From NCBI GenBank assembly GCA_030594795.1, contig JAUVEK010000016.1, forward strand, positions 1-16,679: a stretch of DNA of 16,679 nt, written 5' to 3'. The notes beneath the pieces were generated by a model. That model made no database searches. It had not been told where the DNA came from and worked only from the letters and a program-made list of their open reading frames with translations. The stretch is from Candidatus Nanohalarchaeota archaeon (GTDB lineage: Archaea > EX4484-52 > B79-G9). Positions 1-7,571 of the stretch are shown piece after piece; the first letter of the stretch is position 1, and every line of letters starts with the position of its first letter. Both the position numbers and the translations under genes were made by a program.

Positions 1-68
1 GCGACAGTGACTATGCAAAAGTAAAACATTACATCCAACACATCTACTGAGATACCAAATATATCCAT
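1..68 (-). CDS. Possible 5' end of a gene cut by the window edge
   Basis: A minus-strand frame opens with ATG at 68-66 and runs without a stop to the window edge, giving about 22 residues beginning MDIFGISVDVLDVMF, rather hydrophobic. It would lie 15 bases downstream of the surface-protein stop codon on the same strand. No clear Shine-Dalgarno sequence precedes it, and an open frame of this length can easily occur by chance. I cannot assign a family. It is recorded only because the sequence ends inside it. Confidence 0.2.
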   Translation of the reverse strand, partial: MDIFGISVDVLDVMFYFCIVTV

Positions 69-83
69 GAGACTGACCGCACA

Positions 84-3000
84 TTATTTTTTAGACACCC
101 TGACCAGACGCTTGTATGCAAAGTATATAAGGACTGCTCCCAGGATGACGATTACCAGCACTTTTATGTTGCTTGATGTGTCTCCTTTCATGCCAAGCAC
201 GTAAAAGTTGATTGAGGATTCTGTGATGGTCATCATGTCTTCTGAGAACCGGACGTTTGCGATGTATTGTCCTGTCGGTGCACTCACGGGCAGGAGAAAT
301 TTGGTGGATAGTTCTGTTTTTTCCAATGGCTTTAATGATTCTTCCAAGCGCATGATGTCAGCATATACCAGATCCATATCTTCTGTAAGTATCTCGGTTT
401 CGATTGAAGGGTTCTCTATTTTTTCACCGCCGTTGATTATGAGTATTTCAAGGTTTGCTATTTCACCTGAATCGTACCTCTTTCTATCCGGGGTTATTAT
501 GATTGTAGGATAGCTCTGCTTGTATGTCAAGGAGAGGCTCAGTACTGTGTTTGCGTCAAGGCGTGATATTGTGACTGTTGTGCTGGATGCGTCGCCGGTG
601 TATGACAGGGAGCTGCCAAAGGCGTCTTCCAGTTCAAAGATGTTGTCTTTTGGTATGTTCAGGTTTAGCCTGATGTTTGAATATGGCTCTTCTGCAAAGT
701 TTTTGAGTACAATATCGGCTTTTAGTTTTACGTGCTTGTTTAGGAGCTTTTCCAGTACCTCAACATCACGGTCTACTTCTACTACCGGAGGCGTAATTAC
801 CCTTAGCTCGTATGACCTTGATTCATGCGGACTGAGTGTGGTTTCCCAGAATATGTGTTTTTTGTCGCCGGTCCTGTCGGTGTCGACACTTTCTTCTATC
901 CTGCTGCCGTAGTTATCGTAGTAGCTTGCGCCGGATCCTACGGTGTCTTTGAAGACTTCTGTCCTGAACAGGGATTTTACGGGCTTTGAGTTCGGGTTGT
1001 ATATGTTGAATGATTTTCTCCATAGTGCTGGTTTCCCGACTATTACTGTTTTGAATTGCTGGAGATTGTCGTCTTCGTCGATTACCAGCGGGAGTGTTTT
1101 TTCCGGGACAACGTATTTTATTGAGCCGTAGCGGGTCAGGGAGATGCCGGCGTCTGCACCCGGGTCGAATGCTGCTATCTGGACCGGGAGGACGTACAGG
1201 CCAGGGGTTGATAGATTCAGTTGGTATGTGAAGGCTATGTAGCCATTAGTTATGTTCCAGCCGCTGTTGTGAGTAAGGTTCGTGATTTCCCATGCATCCA
1301 TACTCATACCATCGCTTGTTGTTATTGTGCCTATTTTTGTGCGATTGTATTCCAGGGCCATTTTATCAGAGGTCATTACAACTTCGGTGTTGTTGCTCAT
1401 GCCTGTCGGTATGTAGTCTATGAACTTGATGTTGTCAATACTGCCTACGACTGAGAGATTTAGTGTGACGTTTACAAGGTGCGGGGTGGCAGTACTGGAA
1501 CTAATCAACTGCTTGTATGCACTCAGGGTGTTTGAGGATGCTGTTTTTGTATCGCTGTTGCTTTCAACAAGGTATGTGCCTGACTGGGTATATAAGGTCT
1601 GGTTGCCGTCAAAGTGGAACTCTTCGCCATTATCGATACCGGAATGGGCCCAGATATCGTATTCCAGCGTAATATATTCGTTCTGTGTCAGGTTCTCGGT
1701 TACTGTTCCCCCGCCGACGATGGAGGCGGATGTAAGATCTGCAATGTCCAGCACGATGCTGCCGTTTGTGGTGGTTGTGGAGTTGAACACAGTTACGTCA
1801 ACATGGGTGCCGTCCTCGGTCAGCTCATATACTCCTGTGCTGTTCTCGTAATAAATCTTGTAATTAGCCTCTACGGTCATGTTTGCGTATCCGCCGCCGG
1901 CAATGTCATTGTTTGGTATGACTGAGTATATCTGGAGTTTCCCGACACGAATCTGTGAGTTGTCTGAGCCCACATGGTGTGCTGTAACATTGTAGGTGAG
2001 TAATTTGACGCCGTAGACTTCAGGTGTGAATGTGTCGGTGGTGATTTTTGTAGGGAGATTGTCTATCTCGTATAGTGTCGGGAGGGTCATTGAGAAGTTG
2101 ATTTTGCCAGTGTATGTGTAATAGTCTGTGTTATTCCAGAAGACGTACCAGTCGAAGTAAGGTGCAATATATGGCTTTGCGCTTGTGGTCTCCAGCCAGT
2201 CTGGTGTCTTGTATTGCTCGTCTGCACCAAGGATGTAGTTCAAGTCGTTGTTGCTTGAAAGCAGCTGGTCGATTGCACCTGAGGATGATGTAACGTTGTA
2301 GATGCGGTATGCTGTGATGTTGTAGGTGAGGTTGTGGCCCAGTGTTGGTGATTCTACACCCATGTTTTTCATGTATGATTTTACGCGCCATGGAGTGCCT
2401 TTTACCAGGTCGATGCCCTGCCTTACAGGACCTCTTGCAAACCGCCCGGTGAATGTTATTTCTGACAGCACGTCCGTGTTGTTTAAGTATAGGGCGTTGG
2501 CACCGTAGGTGCCGTCGTTCAGATTGTTTTCTGTTCCAAGATAATTGTTTCCGCCGATTGCGGTTGCATTAAAGACTATATTCACCTGAGTGTCTGCATC
2601 CATGGTGTTCTGCCATTCTATGGCGTCATAACCATTGCCGCCTCTGTCTCTTGCCGATGCTGTGCCTCCTCCAGTCACGGTGATTGTCGAGTCAATTATG
2701 ATTACGGATGAATTTGTGCCAGAGTTATTGAATGTGATGTTGTATGTTATGTTTGTACCGCGGATATTTTTGGATGATGCAGGGTTTACTATTGTGAAAT
2801 TGAACTGGAGGATGTTCCTGTTGTCTATAATGTCGTCTTCTGAGTAGAGGTCGTCGCCGGCACGGGTGTTTGTGACTGTCATGGAGATGTTCAGGGAAGG
2901 AGCCCAGTTGAAATCGGGGATGTAGGTCTCCTGCTTGTTTCCTGCTGTTGTGTTCAAGTACATGTAGGTTCCTGAAGATAATGTTGAGTAAGACACAGCA

Positions 3001-3305
3001 TAGTCATTGTATGCTGTCATTGAGCCGTTCCACTTCTCGATGCTTGTCCTGGCTGAAGCCTCCGGATCTGATAAGTTTAATCTCACGTACTGAAGGACGT
3101 CGTCTGTGTTTGGCAGATATACTTTTATGTAGCCGACGCTGTTGAATGAACCAAAGGCGCCACTTGATGCATAGTCTGAATTAACGCCATAGGCACCTGT
3201 TACGTTCTCTGTCAGCACTGCTCTTGGGCCCCAGTATGAGTATGCCGGGATGATGCTGATAAGAAAGAATATTACCGCGAATATGAATATTATTGATTTT
3301 TTCAT
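84..3305 (-). CDS. Large exported, C-terminally anchored surface protein
   Basis: This 1073-residue protein is not recognised as a named family. It opens with a Sec-type signal peptide (MKKS, then a hydrophobic core to about residue 20, probable cleavage after AYS near 23). It ends with one transmembrane helix (about 1047-1064, NIKVLVIVILGAVLIYFAYK) and a basic tail (KRLVRVSKK), so nearly the whole chain should lie outside the cell. The ectodomain is rich in Thr, Ser, Asn and Tyr, has very many Asn-Xaa-Ser/Thr sequons and is predicted to be a chain of beta-sandwich domains. The stretch around residues 940-1030 (YDSGEIANLEILIINGGEKI onward) looks like a CARDB/Ig-like domain. A role as adhesin, S-layer-associated protein or cell-surface glycoprotein is inferred. 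The start is ATG with a G-rich stretch about 6 nt upstream. A TATA-like CATATATATG at 3323-3332 lies rather close to that start. Confidence 0.85.
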   Translation of the reverse strand: MKKSIIFIFAVIFFLISIIPAYSYWGPRAVLTENVTGAYGVNSDYASSGAFGSFNSVGYIKVYLPNTDDVLQYVRLNLSDPEASARTSIEKWNGSMTAYNDYAVSYSTLSSGTYMYLNTTAGNKQETYIPDFNWAPSLNISMTVTNTRAGDDLYSEDDIIDNRNILQFNFTIVNPASSKNIRGTNITYNITFNNSGTNSSVIIIDSTITVTGGGTASARDRGGNGYDAIEWQNTMDADTQVNIVFNATAIGGNNYLGTENNLNDGTYGANALYLNNTDVLSEITFTGRFARGPVRQGIDLVKGTPWRVKSYMKNMGVESPTLGHNLTYNITAYRIYNVTSSSGAIDQLLSSNNDLNYILGADEQYKTPDWLETTSAKPYIAPYFDWYVFWNNTDYYTYTGKINFSMTLPTLYEIDNLPTKITTDTFTPEVYGVKLLTYNVTAHHVGSDNSQIRVGKLQIYSVIPNNDIAGGGYANMTVEANYKIYYENSTGVYELTEDGTHVDVTVFNSTTTTNGSIVLDIADLTSASIVGGGTVTENLTQNEYITLEYDIWAHSGIDNGEEFHFDGNQTLYTQSGTYLVESNSDTKTASSNTLSAYKQLISSSTATPHLVNVTLNLSVVGSIDNIKFIDYIPTGMSNNTEVVMTSDKMALEYNRTKIGTITTSDGMSMDAWEITNLTHNSGWNITNGYIAFTYQLNLSTPGLYVLPVQIAAFDPGADAGISLTRYGSIKYVVPEKTLPLVIDEDDNLQQFKTVIVGKPALWRKSFNIYNPNSKPVKSLFRTEVFKDTVGSGASYYDNYGSRIEESVDTDRTGDKKHIFWETTLSPHESRSYELRVITPPVVEVDRDVEVLEKLLNKHVKLKADIVLKNFAEEPYSNIRLNLNIPKDNIFELEDAFGSSLSYTGDASSTTVTISRLDANTVLSLSLTYKQSYPTIIITPDRKRYDSGEIANLEILIINGGEKIENPSIETEILTEDMDLVYADIMRLEESLKPLEKTELSTKFLLPVSAPTGQYIANVRFSEDMMTITESSINFYVLGMKGDTSSNIKVLVIVILGAVLIYFAYKRLVRVSKK

Positions 3306-3550
3306 TGGAAAACCCCCGATGACATATATATGCGCAATGTTTATTGCAGCAGATAGTACTTTCTAATTTGCGAATCCAATATTGTTATGTTAAATTATAG
3401 AAGAGGTAGTATAAAAAGGTAATTGTTCCAGTTTTTAAATGTACGTTTTTTTGTTTGAAGGATTTGTCTTATGGAATGTTAATGTTTCATGAATAATGTG
3501 GGTGCATGGTTCTTGTTTCGGGCTGAATCTCTTGAGAATTGCGGTGAGGG

Positions 3551-4354
3551 TTATCTTTTGCAGACATATGTAAGAAATCCTGCGTTTGGATTGAGCAACT
3601 TATAATCTCCATACTCAGTTATTTCTCTAAACCCTGTTTCTCCAAGTAAGGATTTAAATTCATCTTCCCCGAATAGGTATACGACTACCCATCCTTTTTC
3701 TCTTCTCGCGACATGTTCAAGTTTCTCAACGGCCAATTTCTCTGATATGGATGTAAACTCTGCTGAAACTTCATCTTTCCCGCAATAAACAACTTCCACT
3801 GAAGAATGATAATGTCCTTCTGAGAGATATTTTGCATAGTTTCTCACATCGATTATGAGTTTCCCATCGGGTTTTAAGAGGTTCCCGAAATTTTCCAGTG
3901 CCCTTTTCTGGTCGCGGGGATCTAATAACATGGTTAGCGAGTTTCCCAAACAAAGTACTGCATCGAAGGTTTTGTGGTATTTATCGAGATCTCTCCAGTC
4001 ATAAGATTCATGTATTAGGGAGAATCCATATTTCTTTGCTTCTTTATCTGCAACTTCTCTTAAATTTATATTTATTTCGTTAGAAACAATATCGGATTCC
4101 TTCACGAGACCATATGCTATCATTCCCAAGGTTGTTGTACCCGAACCTGAGGCAACATCAATCACCGTTGGCTCAGGATATTCTGATAACAGCCCACGCA
4201 GGAAACGGGTTTCGGCTCTTTCTCTTTCCCAAATGTTCACATAGTCAGGCCAGAGATCTGCTATGACTTCAGTATCCAGATTTATGCCCATTTCCTGAAG
4301 CGTTTTCCAGTCCTTTTCTGAAACATGGGCTCTGACATATTGCTCGTAATTCAT
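3551..4354 (-). CDS. Class I SAM-dependent methyltransferase, glycine N-methyltransferase-like
   Basis: This 267-residue Rossmann-fold methyltransferase has motif I VIDVASGSG at residues 64-72, DAVLCLGNS at 131-139 and LIIDVRNYAKYL at 166-177. The CLGNS plus IDVRNY pair is the pattern of glycine/sarcosine N-methyltransferases, where these segments line the SAM and amino-acid pocket. Small-molecule N-methylation (glycine, sarcosine or a related amine) is therefore the best guess, but the substrate is not proven. I start at ATG 4354: it has an AGTGAT Shine-Dalgarno-like sequence about 4 nt upstream and a TATA-like element (AATATATT, 4385-4392) about 34 nt upstream. A TTG five codons earlier (4369) is possible but weaker. 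The gene is transcribed divergently from the tandem Lrp regulator, with about 100 bases between their starts, so control by that regulator is plausible. Codon use looks more AT-rich than in the ubiX-ipk genes. Confidence 0.8.
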   Translation of the reverse strand: MNYEQYVRAHVSEKDWKTLQEMGINLDTEVIADLWPDYVNIWERERAETRFLRGLLSEYPEPTVIDVASGSGTTTLGMIAYGLVKESDIVSNEININLREVADKEAKKYGFSLIHESYDWRDLDKYHKTFDAVLCLGNSLTMLLDPRDQKRALENFGNLLKPDGKLIIDVRNYAKYLSEGHYHSSVEVVYCGKDEVSAEFTSISEKLAVEKLEHVARREKGWVVVYLFGEDEFKSLLGETGFREITEYGDYKLLNPNAGFLTYVCKR

Positions 4355-4384
4355 ATTAATCACTGACAAGTATTAACTATCAGA

Positions 4385-4392
4385 ATATATTA
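4385..4392 (-). promoter_or_regulatory. TATA-like box for the methyltransferase gene
   Basis: AATATATT on the minus strand is centred about 34 nt upstream of the ATG at 4354, leaving a short leader. It sits back to back with the plus-strand TATA box at 4427-4434. Confidence 0.45.
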
Positions 4393-4426
4393 AGTGTTTT
4401 GTTGATTTTTTGGACAAAAGGAAAGA

Positions 4427-4434
4427 TTTATATA
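4427..4434 (+). promoter_or_regulatory. TATA box for the tandem Lrp regulator gene
   Basis: TTTATATA preceded by purine-rich AAAGGAAAGA (BRE-like) is centred 27 nt upstream of ATG 4458. This is the spacing of a leaderless archaeal transcript. The box lies inside the longer frame that begins at TTG 4410, which argues against that upstream start. Confidence 0.7.
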
Positions 4435-4457
4435 GTTATTTTTCTTTATTGCTAGTT

Positions 4458-5471
4458 ATGCAGGAAATGAGCAAATATTTGGAGGAAACTCCGGTGAAAC
4501 TGGATCTGAAGGATAAGAAAATCCTGTTTGAGATGGATTTTAATGCGCGAATACCGTATTCCCAGCTAGCCAAGAAGGTGGGCTTGAGCAAACAGGGAGC
4601 TGAATATAAAGTGAACAATCTCATCAAAAAAGGAGTAGTTGGAGGGTTTTATCCTGTCATCAATGTCGCGAAACTGGGCTATATTTATTGCAGGCTTCTT
4701 GTGACACTCCAGAATACAGGTAAAGAGAAGCAGGAGGAGATTTTTGAGTACCTGACTAACCATAACAAGGTTTTCTGGCTGTTTAAAATGCACGGGATTT
4801 ATGATGTATTGATAGTGGTGTGGGCAAAATCAGTGACTGATTTCAAGGATTTTGTTGAGGATCTTGAGAACAAGTATGGAGAGAATATCAAGAGAAAGAC
4901 TGAAACCATTACAACGGATGTTGTTCATTTCCAGCACAGGTACCTGCTTGGAGTCGAGAGGACGAAGGAAATCCATATCAGGGAAACTTCCCAGAGAATC
5001 AGGATAGATGAGGTGGACAAGAAGATTCTCGACATGCTTTGCAGTGACGGGAGAATGCCGCTGGTTGAGATATCCAAGAGCATTGGCGAATCTGCAAAAG
5101 TTGCCGGGTACAGAGTCAGGAAACTTGAGGAGAAAAAACTGATAGAGGGCTACAGACCAATAATTAATCACAATAAAATCGGGTATACTTATTATAAGGT
5201 CTTTATTAACCTGAACAGGGTTTCAAAAGAGGAGATGAAAAAACTGAAATTGTATATCAAAGGGGACCCTATTGTTATCTATATTGTTGAGGGAGTGGGA
5301 TTGCCCGGGGATCTGGATATAGAAGTGATGGTGAGGTCAAACCAGCAGTTGTTTGATTTTATAGAAGAGTTGAAATTCAGGTTTCCGACTTTGATTGGAG
5401 AATACCAGACAGTAATATTTATGGATACCCTGAAGGTTAAATATTTGCCTTTTGAATATATAATGGAGTGA
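4458..5471 (+). CDS. Tandem Lrp/AsnC-type transcriptional regulator (two HTH-RAM units)
   Basis: A 337-residue protein made of two Lrp-like units. HTH 1 spans about residues 15-65 (LDLKDKKIL ... YSQLAKKVGLSKQGAEYKVNNLIKKG) and is followed by a RAM/ligand-sensing-like alpha-beta domain at about 72-160. HTH 2 spans about 182-232 (IDEVDKKILDMLCSDGRMPLVEISKSIG) followed by a second RAM-like domain to the end. Usual Lrp/AsnC proteins are 140-160 residues with one unit, so this is an internal duplication that mimics a dimer in one chain. The role is DNA-binding regulator; ligand and targets are unknown. The start is set at ATG 4458 because a TATA box lies 27 nt upstream; a TTG at 4410 would put the promoter inside the gene. 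The gene is divergent from the methyltransferase and may control it and itself. The following HAD gene begins within 5 nt of its stop. Confidence 0.88.
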   Translation: MQEMSKYLEETPVKLDLKDKKILFEMDFNARIPYSQLAKKVGLSKQGAEYKVNNLIKKGVVGGFYPVINVAKLGYIYCRLLVTLQNTGKEKQEEIFEYLTNHNKVFWLFKMHGIYDVLIVVWAKSVTDFKDFVEDLENKYGENIKRKTETITTDVVHFQHRYLLGVERTKEIHIRETSQRIRIDEVDKKILDMLCSDGRMPLVEISKSIGESAKVAGYRVRKLEEKKLIEGYRPIINHNKIGYTYYKVFINLNRVSKEEMKKLKLYIKGDPIVIYIVEGVGLPGDLDIEVMVRSNQQLFDFIEELKFRFPTLIGEYQTVIFMDTLKVKYLPFEYIME

Positions 5472-5475
5472 GATG

Positions 5476-6135
5476 ATGAGTGAAAAAGCGTTTCTGTTTG
5501 ATATGGACGGGACTTTGATTGATGCGTTTGCGGCTTACGAGGCTGCGTTTGGGGAGGCGTTCAAGTCTGTTGGACGGGTGTATAGGAAGGGTATGCTTGA
5601 TGCGCTTTACGGGCAGGTGGATGAGGAGATTCTCAGGATAATGCTGAAGAAGGACAGGGTTGATGATGAAGTTGAGAGGCTTGTTGAGATTAAGCGCAAG
5701 CATTACCTGAAAATTGCGCATGATGCTATTAAAATACTGCCTTGCGCTGTTGAGATTATAAAAATACTGAAGGATAAAAATGTTAAGGTTGCTATTGCTA
5801 CCTCGGGGCAGAGGTCTGCGACGGAGATTGCTGTTGATAAGCTGGGTATCAAGGATGCTGTTGAGGGTGTGATTACAGGCACTGAGGTGAATATGGGGAA
5901 GCCGGATCCTGAACTGTTCCTTAGGGCAGCGGAGATGATAAATGTGCTGCCAAACCAGTGCATTGTGGTTGAGGATTCGCTCTATGGGATTGTGGCAGGA
6001 AAGAGGGCGGGGATGATGACTGCTGCTGTTGCAACGGGTAAGATTTCGGGGGAGGAGTTGAAGAAGGCTGGACCGGATGTTGTTGTAGATAATCTTTGTG
6101 AACTTATTCCTATGATTGATGGGATGACAGACTGA
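5476..6135 (+). CDS. HAD-superfamily phosphatase, phosphoglycolate phosphatase / beta-phosphoglucomutase-like
   Basis: A 219-residue HAD subfamily I hydrolase with all four motifs: motif I FDMDGT with nucleophile Asp9 and acid/base Asp11; motif II ATSG (108-111); motif III Lys142 in MGKPDPE; motif IV VVEDSLYGI with Glu166-Asp167. The helical cap sits between motifs I and II (about residues 17-85), as in phosphoglycolate phosphatase and beta-phosphoglucomutase relatives. It probably dephosphorylates (or isomerises) a small cytosolic sugar phosphate; the substrate cannot be read from sequence. ATG 5476 is preceded by GGAG at 5465-5468 with 7 nt spacing; an ATG at 5473 is in the same frame. It follows the Lrp-like gene almost without a gap and is likely co-transcribed with it. 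Confidence 0.88.
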   Translation: MSEKAFLFDMDGTLIDAFAAYEAAFGEAFKSVGRVYRKGMLDALYGQVDEEILRIMLKKDRVDDEVERLVEIKRKHYLKIAHDAIKILPCAVEIIKILKDKNVKVAIATSGQRSATEIAVDKLGIKDAVEGVITGTEVNMGKPDPELFLRAAEMINVLPNQCIVVEDSLYGIVAGKRAGMMTAAVATGKISGEELKKAGPDVVVDNLCELIPMIDGMTD

Positions 6136-6155
6136 CGCAAAAAAGGGTAATATTT

Positions 6156-6860
6156 ATGAAAAAAGCATCATTTTTTGATATTGACGGGACGCTTATCAAG
6201 AGCCAGATTATTTTTGAATTTCCAAGGTATCTGTATAAAGCCGGGTTGTTTGATGAGAAGCATCTTCTTAAAATAATGAAAATTATTGTTAAATATGAGG
6301 TGAATTTGCATTCTTATCGCGATGCGGGGACGAGGATATTGAAGATATATGCAGAGGCGCTTTCGGGGAGGAAAAAATCTGAAATCGAGAGGAAGGCGGC
6401 TGATTTTGCGGAGGGGCATATAAAAAAGAAGTATGCTTATACTGAGGGGCTGATTGGGGTTCTGAAAAAAGATACTGTGCTTGTGGCTATCAGCGCATCG
6501 CCAATCGAGGCTGTTGAGGCGCTCAGGAAATATATTCCTTTCAGGTGTGTTTTTGGCACTGAGCTTGAGGTGAAAAACGGGGTGTATACAGGGAAAATCA
6601 GGAAGAATATGCTTGGGAAGAATTCGAAGCGAAGGGCTATGGTCGAGATATCGAAAAAGCTTAAAATTGACCTTAAAAAGTCGCTTGCTTTCGGGGATTC
6701 TGATGCTGATGTGGAGTATCTTTCGATGGTTGGTCATCCTGTTGCGCTGAACCCTAATCGCCATCTTAAGGATGCTGCTCTTCTGAATGGATGGCTGATA
6801 TTTCATGAAAAGGATGATGTTCGGGGTAAAGTTAAGGAGATACTGGATGAAATTTCCTAA
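6156..6860 (+). CDS. HAD-IB family phosphatase (SerB/PSPase-like)
   Basis: A 234-residue HAD hydrolase of the IB (phosphoserine phosphatase-like) branch. Motif I FFDIDGT gives nucleophile Asp8 and Asp10; motif II is AISASP (111-116); motif IV is GDSDAD (180-185). The segment FGTELEVKNGVYTGKI (about 133-148) is typical of the HAD-IB group that acts on phosphoserine, phospholipid head groups or similar small phosphates. The exact substrate is not determinable; a bona fide SerB assignment would be over-reading. It lies 20 nt after the preceding HAD gene, with a G-rich AAAAGGGTAA before the ATG, so the two phosphatases probably share a transcript. A hairpin at 6870-6901 just downstream could end that unit. 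Confidence 0.85.
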   Translation: MKKASFFDIDGTLIKSQIIFEFPRYLYKAGLFDEKHLLKIMKIIVKYEVNLHSYRDAGTRILKIYAEALSGRKKSEIERKAADFAEGHIKKKYAYTEGLIGVLKKDTVLVAISASPIEAVEALRKYIPFRCVFGTELEVKNGVYTGKIRKNMLGKNSKRRAMVEISKKLKIDLKKSLAFGDSDADVEYLSMVGHPVALNPNRHLKDAALLNGWLIFHEKDDVRGKVKEILDEIS

Positions 6861-6869
6861 ATATATAGT

Positions 6870-6901
6870 AAAAGTCATAACTATTTGGACTAATGACTTT
6901 T
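6870..6901. repeat. Inverted repeat (9-bp arms) after the HAD genes
   Basis: AAAAGTCAT (6870-6878) is perfectly complementary to ATGACTTTT (6893-6901), with a 14-nt loop. It lies between the stop of the HAD-IB gene and the ubiX promoter. It could be a hairpin at the 3' end of the HAD transcript, ending in T residues, or an operator for the ubiX operon. Further ATGAC or GTCA half-sites appear at about 6913-6919 and 6952-6956. Confidence 0.5.
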
Positions 6902-6961
6902 CCATATAGATTAATGTCAATTGGTCTTTGGATATGTTTGTCCATTTATTAATGACCTTAA

Positions 6962-6971
6962 CTATATTTAA
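6962..6971 (+). promoter_or_regulatory. TATA box for the ubiX-ipk-trm56 operon
   Basis: CTATATTTAA is centred about 27 nt upstream of ATG 6994, the spacing of a leaderless archaeal transcript. It lies inside the open frame that could otherwise start at TTG 6928, which makes the upstream start unlikely. Confidence 0.65.
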
Positions 6972-6993
6972 AATGTCTGTTGAAGTTAGTTAT

Positions 6994-7569
6994 ATGGTGA
7001 GCAATATCAGGCTGATTGTCGGAATTACGGGTGCGAGCGGGACTGTTCTTGGTGTCCGGCTCCTTGAGGAGCTGAAGAAGGCGAAAGTGGAGACTCATGT
7101 GATTGTTTCTCCCGGGGCATACGAAGTTGCGAAATATGAAATGAAGGATGTCAGGGATGTGCAGGGGCTGGTAAAATCAAAATCAGCGCAATATTATGAT
7201 GAGAAGGATATCTCTTCGAAAATTGCTTCGGGGTCGTATGAAACAGACGGCATGATAATTGTCCCGTGCTCTATGAAGACATTGTCGTCTATTGCATGCG
7301 GGTATGGGAATAATCTCATCAGCCGCGCAGCTGATGTGTGCATCAGATACAAGAGAAAGCTTGTGGTTGTGCCGAGGGAAACGCCGCTTAATGCGATTCA
7401 TCTTGAGAATATGGCGAAACTTTCAAGGATGGGTGTGTGGATTGTGCCTCCGAATCTTTCGTATTACCATAATCCTGAAACACTTGAGGATATGACTGAT
7501 TTTATGGTCGGGAAAATGCTTGACTGCTTTGGGATTGGGCATAATCTTTACAAAAAATGGGGCCAATAA
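6994..7569 (+). CDS. ubiX: UbiX family flavin prenyltransferase
   Basis: A 191-residue flavoprotein prenyltransferase that joins dimethylallyl phosphate to reduced FMN to make prenyl-FMN, the cofactor of UbiD-type decarboxylases. Family signatures are complete: GITGASG (10-16) for FMN phosphate binding, PCSMKTLSSIACG (91-103), NLISRAADV (107-115) and RETPLNAIHLENM (128-140). Length matches the family (about 190), which supports ATG 6994 over the upstream TTG 6928. A TATA box lies about 27 nt upstream. The stop codon ends 2 nt before the ipk start, so the two are translationally close. No ubiquinone is expected in an archaeon of this type. The likely client is the UbiD-like trans-anhydromevalonate phosphate decarboxylase of the archaeal mevalonate pathway, which is inferred from the ipk neighbour. 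Confidence 0.93.
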   Translation: MVSNIRLIVGITGASGTVLGVRLLEELKKAKVETHVIVSPGAYEVAKYEMKDVRDVQGLVKSKSAQYYDEKDISSKIASGSYETDGMIIVPCSMKTLSSIACGYGNNLISRAADVCIRYKRKLVVVPRETPLNAIHLENMAKLSRMGVWIVPPNLSYYHNPETLEDMTDFMVGKMLDCFGIGHNLYKKWGQ

Positions 7570-7571
7570 TT

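Noticed and set aside
3394..3419. Shared TAAATTATAGAAGA string with 9510-9526
   Set aside because: One short match in AT-rich intergenic DNA is expected by chance in a window of this size.
4410..4457. Longer Lrp-like reading frame starting at TTG 4410
   Set aside because: The TATA box at 4427-4434 lies inside it and the added 16 residues do not resemble an Lrp N-terminus.
6168..6920. 250-residue minus-strand frame opposite the HAD-IB gene
   Set aside because: It is an antisense shadow of a gene with complete HAD motifs; composition is unlike a real protein and no family is recognisable.
6928..6993. Longer ubiX frame starting at TTG 6928
   Set aside because: The UbiX family begins just before the GITGASG motif, and the promoter box lies within the extension.
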